Positions 44,921 to 50,166 of a DNA stretch of 50,166 bases are shown here, in pieces. A model generated the notes under the pieces. That model was not told where the DNA came from. It saw nothing but the letters and a program-made list of their open reading frames with translations, and did not search any database. Position 1 is the first letter of the stretch. Every line of letters starts with the position of its first letter. The stretch comes from Bacteroidota bacterium. Its GTDB lineage: Bacteria; Bacteroidota; Bacteroidia; Bacteroidales; VadinHA17. A program made the position numbers and the translations under genes. The stretch spans positions 1 to 50,166 of the forward strand of contig JAUXED010000006.1 of assembly GCA_030618105.1 (NCBI GenBank), read 5' to 3'.

Positions 44921-45409
44921 ATGATAACAACCGGTCAATTGCTTTTATTTTTTTTACTGGCATTTCACCCTGTCCATGTTTCTGTAACGAGCATGGACTA
45001 TAACAAAGTGGAGAAGGTTTTCCTTGTGTCATTTAAGGTTTTTACCGATGATTTTGAAACTATTGTTGAGAGAAAATACGATGTGGACCTGAACCTGGGA
45101 AAGGAGAATGAGCTTAAGAATGCCGATGAATATTTTAACCGGTATTTTAGAGAAACGTTCAGTTTTATTGTAAATGGAAAAGAGCTGAAAGAACCGGTTT
45201 TTTTAGAGAAAAAAATGAATGATATTGCCGTTTGGTTATATTACGGGTATCCCATTTCAGGCAACGTAGAGAAGGTAAAGATAAAGAATATTATTATGTT
45301 GGATATGTTCATGGATCAGAGTAATTTGTTGATATTCAAATATAATAATTTTGAAAAAGGATTTATTTTCAATAAAGAAAAAATTGAAATTCAGTTTCAA
45401 CTGAATTAG
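44921..45409 (+). CDS. DUF6702-type secreted protein
   Basis: The 162-residue protein has a hydrophobic N-terminus (TTGQLLLFFLLAFHPV) acting as a signal or anchor. It opens with HPVHVSVTSMDYNKVEKVF, typical of the DUF6702 family in Bacteroidota. The remainder is a compact mixed domain (SFKVFTDDFETIVERKYDVD, FIVNGKELKEPVFL, VWLYYGYP). Members often accompany exported metallopeptidases, but none is adjacent here. No function is known. It is separated from the cargo protein gene by 95 bases, including a -7 element. Confidence 0.72.
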   Translation: MITTGQLLLFFLLAFHPVHVSVTSMDYNKVEKVFLVSFKVFTDDFETIVERKYDVDLNLGKENELKNADEYFNRYFRETFSFIVNGKELKEPVFLEKKMNDIAVWLYYGYPISGNVEKVKIKNIIMLDMFMDQSNLLIFKYNNFEKGFIFNKEKIEIQFQLN

Positions 45410-45443
45410 TTGAGTGGTTGAGTAAGGTGAGTAAGAAAATGCT

Positions 45444-45451
45444 TAACTTTG
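45444..45451 (+). promoter_or_regulatory. Bacteroidota -7 element for the T9SS cargo gene
   Basis: TAACTTTG fits TAnnTTTG, 53 bases before the start at 45505. A TTG at 45418-45420 is 23 bases upstream, a loose -33 match. Confidence 0.45.
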
Positions 45452-45504
45452 TTAACAAGGGTTTGTTTAAAATTCAGGTGTGTTATTAAGATAGAATACA
45501 GAAG

Positions 45505-48129
45505 ATGTTAGAATTAAGGAGAATAGCAGCAATATTGCTTATAGTATTAATTGTTTCTGTTAAAGGTTTTGCAACTCACAACAGGGCAGGAGAGATTACT
45601 TACAGGCAGATATCTGATCTGACTTTTGAATTAACGATTACCACTTTTACTTTTACACTTAGTGCTGCCGATCGCGATGATCTGATGGTGGATTGGGGGG
45701 ATAATACTACTTCAATTGCACCAAGGGTTGAAGAGGTTTTACTTCCTAATTTTTACAAACGCAATAAGTATATTAAGGAACATACATTTCCGGGTCCCGG
45801 AGTGTATGAAATTATTGTTCAGGACCCAAACAGGAATTTTGGGGTACTTAATATTCCCAATTCGGTAACTGTGGTTTTTTGCCTGAAGACCACGATGATG
45901 ATCAATCCTTCGGTTGGATATAATAACACACCGGTCTTATTAAATCCGCCTATAGATAAGGCAGCGATAGGCCATGTTTTTATTCATAATCCTGCAGCCT
46001 ACGATCCCGATGGTGATAGCATTTCATACAGTCGTACAGTATGCCTTCAGGAGAATGGCGAGCCAATAGCAGGTTATACTTTCCCACCGGCAAGTGATAC
46101 ACTTTATGTGGATCCGGTAAGCGGTGATTATGTATGGGATGCTCCGGTTGATTCAGGTAAGTTCAATATTGCTATGAATATTGAAGAATGGAGAAACGGT
46201 ATTAAAATTGGGAATATTGTACGTGATATCCAGGTTGAAGTATATAAAACAACGAATAAACCACCTGAAAACCAGGAATTGACAGACTATTGTGTTGAGG
46301 CAGGGACAGTTGTTGAATTTGATGTTATCAGTACTGATATTGATGGTGACAGTATTATTCAAACAGCCAGCGGTGGTCCGCTAATTGTTGAAGAAAGTCC
46401 GGCTGAGTTTTTTTATGTATCTTCTGAAACAGGTTTGAGTGTATCGAGGTTCAGGTGGCAAACTGCTTGTGAGCATGTCAGGGAACGGACATACCAGGTT
46501 ATTTTTAAATCGGAAGATACTAACTGGCAGTTAAGTCTGGTGGATATTGACAATATGGAGATAAGGGTAATTGGTCCTGCTCCTGATGGTTTGTCAGCTT
46601 TCCCTTCCAGTAATTCAATCAGTCTGGTTTGGAACAAAAGTGTCTGCACAAATATTGCCGGTTACCGGTTATACAGGAAAGCCGGGGTTTCGGGATTCAA
46701 ACCAGATTCCTGCGAGATTGGGATACCTCCGGATATTGGTTATGAAGCTATTGGAGAAACTGAGTCTGTTGAGGATACTGTATTCCTTGATAACAACAAC
46801 GGTATAGGATTAATGAAAGGGACAGAATATTGTTATATTGTTGTAGCGTTATTCCCCGATGGAACTGAAAGTATTGCATCCGAAGAGTATTGTTCTGTTC
46901 TTGTCCAGGGAACTCCCCTGATCACTAATGTAAGTGTCACTGAAACAGGCGAGAGTAATGGTTCTATATATATTGCATGGGCTAAACCAAAGAATCTTGA
47001 CACTATACCGGCAAATGGACCATATGAGTACAATATATTCAGGTCGCCGGGAATCTGGGGCGAGAATTATTCATTGGTAGGGACAATAAATACTGTTGAT
47101 CTGGATGATACTACATTCGTGGATGAGCCTGTTAATTCAGCAGGTTACAACTATTCGTACAAAATAGAATTGTATAACGATGAAGGAGGAAGCCGGTTTC
47201 TTATAGGATCAGGAGAGGCATCATCTCTCGGTATGGATATTGAACCGGCTGACAATAAGCTTTCCCTGCTCTTAATAAAGAATGTACCATGGATTAACCT
47301 GGAGTATGTGGTTTACAGGCAGGATCCGGTAAGTATGAGTTTCGATTCGATTGGGGTTACTACTGATTCTCTGTTTATTGATTATGGACTTGAAAATGGA
47401 AAAACTTATTGTTACCTCGTAAAAAGTATCGGTACCTATAACCGTCCGGGTATCCTGGATCCTTTGATCAATTATTCTTATGAGAGTTGTGGTATCCCTG
47501 TTGATAATGAACCTCCCTGTCCGCCTGATTTAAATGTATCTTCAAATTGTGACAGTCTTTATAACGAATTGACCTGGAATTTGCCGGTACCGGGATGCCC
47601 GGATGATGTGGCTAATTATAAGATATTTTATAAGCCAACTCTTGAGTCAGATCTGGAATTTATTCATACGGTTGAATCACCACTGGATACTGTTTTTATA
47701 CACTATCCTGACTTCTCTATGGCAGGTTGTTATGCAATATCCGCAGTTGATTCAACAGGGAATGAAAGTGAGCTTTCATCACCTGTAATATGCGTTGATA
47801 CCTGTAATTATTATGAGATACCAAATGTTTTTACACCCAATAATGATGGTTACAATGATATTCTCCGTGCAAGGACCACTGATTTTGTAATAAGGATTGA
47901 TATGAAAATTTACAGTCGTTCCGGGGCACTGGTTTATGAGACTGTTGATCCGTATATAAATTGGGACGGGATGTATAATGGAAAATATGTTGCACCAGGT
48001 GTTTACTATTATCATTGTGATGTATATGAGAACAGAATTACCGGAGTTGAAACAAGGCATTATTCAGGCTTCATTCATGTAATAACAGAAAAGGATGCCA
48101 GGTTGCCGGGGGAAGGGGGGAAGAAGTAA
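45505..48129 (+). CDS. secreted fibronectin-III-like protein with T9SS type B (gliding-type) sorting domain
   Basis: The 874-residue protein has a signal peptide (MLELRRIAAILLIVLIVSVK; mature start near ATHNRAGEITYRQ, a common opening in this family). PKD/Ig-like beta domains follow, then fibronectin-III-like domains (about 365-770; e.g. SISLVWNKSVCTNIAGYRLY, NGSIYIAWAKP, YNELTWNLP). The C-terminal CHU_C/type B sorting domain (about 775-860) has PNVFTPNNDGYNDI, MKIYSRSGALVYE, NWDGMYNGKYVAPGVYYY. This domain directs export by the type IX system and surface attachment or release. After the usual domain end (GFIHVI) the protein carries a further 15 residues that end in GEGGKK and run into the repeat tract supplying the stop codon. 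Many Cys residues suggest disulfides in the Fn3 part. Confidence 0.93.
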   Translation: MLELRRIAAILLIVLIVSVKGFATHNRAGEITYRQISDLTFELTITTFTFTLSAADRDDLMVDWGDNTTSIAPRVEEVLLPNFYKRNKYIKEHTFPGPGVYEIIVQDPNRNFGVLNIPNSVTVVFCLKTTMMINPSVGYNNTPVLLNPPIDKAAIGHVFIHNPAAYDPDGDSISYSRTVCLQENGEPIAGYTFPPASDTLYVDPVSGDYVWDAPVDSGKFNIAMNIEEWRNGIKIGNIVRDIQVEVYKTTNKPPENQELTDYCVEAGTVVEFDVISTDIDGDSIIQTASGGPLIVEESPAEFFYVSSETGLSVSRFRWQTACEHVRERTYQVIFKSEDTNWQLSLVDIDNMEIRVIGPAPDGLSAFPSSNSISLVWNKSVCTNIAGYRLYRKAGVSGFKPDSCEIGIPPDIGYEAIGETESVEDTVFLDNNNGIGLMKGTEYCYIVVALFPDGTESIASEEYCSVLVQGTPLITNVSVTETGESNGSIYIAWAKPKNLDTIPANGPYEYNIFRSPGIWGENYSLVGTINTVDLDDTTFVDEPVNSAGYNYSYKIELYNDEGGSRFLIGSGEASSLGMDIEPADNKLSLLLIKNVPWINLEYVVYRQDPVSMSFDSIGVTTDSLFIDYGLENGKTYCYLVKSIGTYNRPGILDPLINYSYESCGIPVDNEPPCPPDLNVSSNCDSLYNELTWNLPVPGCPDDVANYKIFYKPTLESDLEFIHTVESPLDTVFIHYPDFSMAGCYAISAVDSTGNESELSSPVICVDTCNYYEIPNVFTPNNDGYNDILRARTTDFVIRIDMKIYSRSGALVYETVDPYINWDGMYNGKYVAPGVYYYHCDVYENRITGVETRHYSGFIHVITEKDARLPGEGGKK

Positions 48130-48270
48130 GAAGTAAGAAGTAAGAAGTAGGAAGTAAGAAGTAGGAAGTAGGAAGGAGGAAGGAGGAGAAGATGAGAAAA
48201 GGAGAAGAGGAGAAGAGGAGAAGAGGGGAAGAAGTAAGAAGAAAAAGGGCAAAAGGCAGTTGGCAGTCGG
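48120..48270 (+). repeat. polypurine tandem-repeat tract overlapping the cargo gene stop
   Basis: Units AAGTAAG, AAGTAGG and AAGGAGG (7 bp) shift into GGAGAAGA-type units (8-9 bp) over about 150 bases with almost no pyrimidines on this strand other than T. The TAA stop of the T9SS cargo gene lies in the first unit. Such purine-only DNA can form triplex or slipped structures and may block polymerase. Confidence 0.88.
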
Positions 48271-48369
48271 TAAAAAGAGTACCACTACTGTTGCATCCGG
48301 CGCAAGAAACAGAGAAATAGTAAGAAGGAAAAAAGAAAAAAAGTTGAAAGCTTATATTAGATTAAGAGC

Positions 48370-49581
48370 ATGACAGTTATGAGAAAATTATTAAATATCA
48401 CTTTACTAATTTTGATATACTTTCCGGTTAATGCTCAAACAGAGAATGATCATTACCTGGCAGGGCTTGCCAATTTGCAAAGGAAAGAGTTTAAAAAAGC
48501 TATTTCTGAGTTTGATAAGGCCATTGAACCAGGGAGTATCAAACACCATTATTATCTGAAAAGAGGAGAGGCATATTTCTGGCTCGGGGAATATTTGAAA
48601 GCCAAAGATGATTTTAATGAAGCCTCACAACTTGAGAGATATTCCGGTAGTATTGGACTGGCAATGACTTATGCCAAAATGGGGGATACAGATTTGGCTA
48701 TCAGGCATCTGGAGGATCACATGAGATCTTCGTTCAGGGTTTCGGAGAAAACAATTAAACTGAATAAAGCATTTAAGAGTATCGAGAACTCAAGAAAATG
48801 GGTGGAGCTCTGGAAAAAAGAATGGTATAACTCTTTTGAAAAGCTTGAGCAGGAAATTAATTATTTGACGAAAACTTCACAGTATTCGGAAGCTCTCGAT
48901 TTGATTGAAGTATATATTTCGAAATATCCTGATAAAGCGGGAGCTTATGCATTAAAAGGTAGAATAAATTATGCACGGGGTAAAATCCATGAAGCAGAAG
49001 TGAATTTTACAAAAGCAATTTCCCTGGATTCGGAAAATCCGGATTTCCGAAAAAGAAGAGCAGATGTTTATGTTAAGTTAGAAAATTTTCCAATGGCGGT
49101 GAAAGACATTTCAAATGTCCTAAGGTCTGATCCGTCAATGTTTGATCTTTATATCAAAAGAGCCGGATTATATCACCGGATGAATGCAGGAGATAAGGCA
49201 CTTGATGATCTGACCCGTTATCTGGATTATTTTCCTGCTGATGAAGAGGCACTTCACTTATGTGGTAAGATCTACATTGATCAGGAAAAATATTATTCTG
49301 CTCTGAAATGTTTCTCATTGAATGTTGAGAATCATCCTGAGAATCCGGAAAGTTTTATTGACCGCGCTGACACTTATGTTTTGTCAGGAAAATATAAATA
49401 TGCTATTATAGACTATGGTATGGCTTTAGATCTAGATCCGGCGAATCCGGCTACCTGGCTAAATCGCGGAAAAGTTTATATCAAAACAGGAAACAATAAA
49501 CAGGCCTGTTATGACTTTATCCGGGCTGTACACCTAAATAGCCGGGAAGGAGTATGGTTGTATAAAGAATATTGTGAGTAG
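48370..49581 (+). CDS. exported TPR-repeat protein
   Basis: The 403-residue protein has a signal peptide (MRKLLNITLLILIYFPVNAQ from residue 4). About seven to nine TPR helix pairs fill the rest, e.g. YLAGLANLQRKEFKKAISEF, AYALKGRINYARGKIHEAEV, and AIIDYGMALDLDPANPATWL. TPR proteins act as scaffolds for protein contacts; in the periplasm of Bacteroidota some serve gliding or type IX machinery, but nothing here is specific for that. An ATG nine bases downstream (48379) would give the same signal peptide with a cleaner start. It follows the cargo gene across the polypurine tract. Confidence 0.88.
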   Translation: MTVMRKLLNITLLILIYFPVNAQTENDHYLAGLANLQRKEFKKAISEFDKAIEPGSIKHHYYLKRGEAYFWLGEYLKAKDDFNEASQLERYSGSIGLAMTYAKMGDTDLAIRHLEDHMRSSFRVSEKTIKLNKAFKSIENSRKWVELWKKEWYNSFEKLEQEINYLTKTSQYSEALDLIEVYISKYPDKAGAYALKGRINYARGKIHEAEVNFTKAISLDSENPDFRKRRADVYVKLENFPMAVKDISNVLRSDPSMFDLYIKRAGLYHRMNAGDKALDDLTRYLDYFPADEEALHLCGKIYIDQEKYYSALKCFSLNVENHPENPESFIDRADTYVLSGKYKYAIIDYGMALDLDPANPATWLNRGKVYIKTGNNKQACYDFIRAVHLNSREGVWLYKEYCE

Positions 49582-49617
49582 ATAATAAAAATTGAAACTG
49601 GAAATACGAAATTTTAA

Positions 49618-49700
49618 CCCGTAACCCGTAACCCGTAACACTCTTAATCTTATACTTATAAACTCCTAAACTCCTAAACTTATAAACTCATAAACTCTTC
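49618..49700. repeat. short tandem repeats behind the TPR gene
   Basis: CCCGTAA is repeated three times at about 49619-49638 (7 bp). It is followed by AAACTCCTAAACTCCTAAACTT and AAACTCATAAACTC units (8-9 bp) at about 49658-49697. Confidence 0.75.
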
Positions 49701-49710
49701 AAATCTTCAA

Positions 49711-50166
49711 CTACTTATTTACTTGCATAAATATTTTATTATATAATTCCGTGGGGTTAAAAGGTTTCAAAACATAATCATTAAAATTTGCTTTTTCTAT
49801 TTTACTTTGCACATCTGACATCACACTTGCAGTAAGGGCAATAATAGGTATTTTTCTTATTTTCTTATTTTCCGAATTACGGATCTTTTCAGTTGCCTTA
49901 AAACCATCCATTTCAGGCATATGCAGGTCCATTAAGATCACATCAAAATCATATTTATTTACTTTTTCGATTACTTCCAGTCCGTTTGTTACAGTTTCCA
50001 CATCAATTCCCCACCTGGTAAAAATTTTTTGTGCCACAATAGCATTTATCTCGTTATCTTCAGCTAAAAGGACTTTTTTTCCTGTAAGCTGATCAAATTT
50101 CTTCTCCCTGGTATATTCCGGTTTCAATGATTTACGTTCACTTTTCTTAAATTCAAGTGTGAAAGA
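49711..50166 (-). CDS. C-terminal receiver of a hybrid histidine kinase (cut by window edge)
   Basis: The minus-strand frame has no ATG start in view and runs off the right edge. Beyond the apparent TTG start it reads SFTLEFKKSERKSLKPEYTR, where FTLEFKK is how the ATPase domain of histidine kinases usually ends, so the gene is a hybrid sensor kinase. The receiver domain (from about LTGKKVLLAEDNEINAIVA) has the acidic pair in AEDN, the phosphoacceptor Asp in VILMDLHMPEMDG, the Thr/Ser in IIALTAS, and Lys in DYVLKPFNP. It would need an Hpt protein, such as the one at 14.0 kb, to pass the phosphoryl group on. Only the 3' 152 codons are in the window. Confidence 0.88.
   Translation of the reverse strand, partial: SFTLEFKKSERKSLKPEYTREKKFDQLTGKKVLLAEDNEINAIVAQKIFTRWGIDVETVTNGLEVIEKVNKYDFDVILMDLHMPEMDGFKATEKIRNSENKKIRKIPIIALTASVMSDVQSKIEKANFNDYVLKPFNPTELYNKIFMQVNK

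Noticed and set aside
48064-48285. Minus-strand frame rich in Leu, Phe and Ser
   Set aside because: It is the pyrimidine complement of the polypurine repeat tract; its apparent membrane character is a composition artefact.
1-50166. tRNA, rRNA or known riboswitch genes
   Set aside because: Reading both strands of the intergenic gaps showed no cloverleaf with a GGTTCRA arm, no rRNA-like sequence and no riboswitch core that I could recognise.

Overview
The window reads as chromosomal DNA of a low-GC member of the Bacteroidota, probably a marine or anaerobic lineage near the Bacteroidales/Marinilabiliales. The evidence is a type IX secretion (T9SS) type B sorting domain on a large secreted protein, a PorE-like TPR/PD40/OmpA protein, Bacteroidota-type promoters (TAnnTTTG at -7, several as TACTTTTG), and family pairings typical of the phylum: folP-cdaA, serC-serA-DUF1015, tmk-DoxX/BT_3928-like-tpiA, pnuC-nadR kinase. 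No rRNA, tRNA, CRISPR array, prophage or insertion sequence was recognised.

Layout. 0-7.1 kb: a secreted C1-family cysteine peptidase, guaA, then a likely operon of S41 peptidase, pnuC, nicotinamide riboside kinase and a THUMP-type RNA methyltransferase. 7.3-14.4 kb: a signalling-rich stretch with a SiaB/SiaC kinase-substrate pair, a 1025-residue ABC half-transporter with a TerB-like N-terminus, a retropepsin-like protease with a PDZ domain, a STAS protein, an Hpt protein and a possible 41-residue peptide. 14.7-22.2 kb: the PorE-like protein, then gcvT, comB, serC, serA and DUF1015, which look like a serine/glycine/one-carbon operon. 22.4-23.9 kb: an unknown lipoprotein and an unknown small secreted protein. 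23.9-28.6 kb: uvrA, an ECF-type sigma factor with a 61-residue downstream protein, and rsmE. 28.6-36.0 kb (minus strand): tmk, a DoxX-type membrane protein, tpiA, a 1486-residue unknown exported protein and rsmE. 36.1-38.0 kb: folP and cdaA (c-di-AMP synthase). 38.0-42.6 kb (minus): xerD, ppdK, plsY. 42.6-50.2 kb: aroQ, pyk, a DUF6702-type protein, the T9SS cargo protein, a TPR protein, and the receiver end of a hybrid histidine kinase cut by the window edge.

Most genes are housekeeping. The least explained material is non-coding. A nearly identical hairpin-bearing element of about 60 bp lies directly against the start codons of two unrelated genes (PorE-like and folP), with a possible third, diverged copy at the left edge whose stem has changed on both sides. 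Many short tandem-repeat tracts with 7-9 bp units start at, or overlap, stop codons. There is also a perfect 36-bp palindrome downstream of pyk. Among proteins, the 1486-residue exported protein, the sigma factor/small protein pair and the SiaB/SiaC pair without its usual diguanylate cyclase partner deserve attention.
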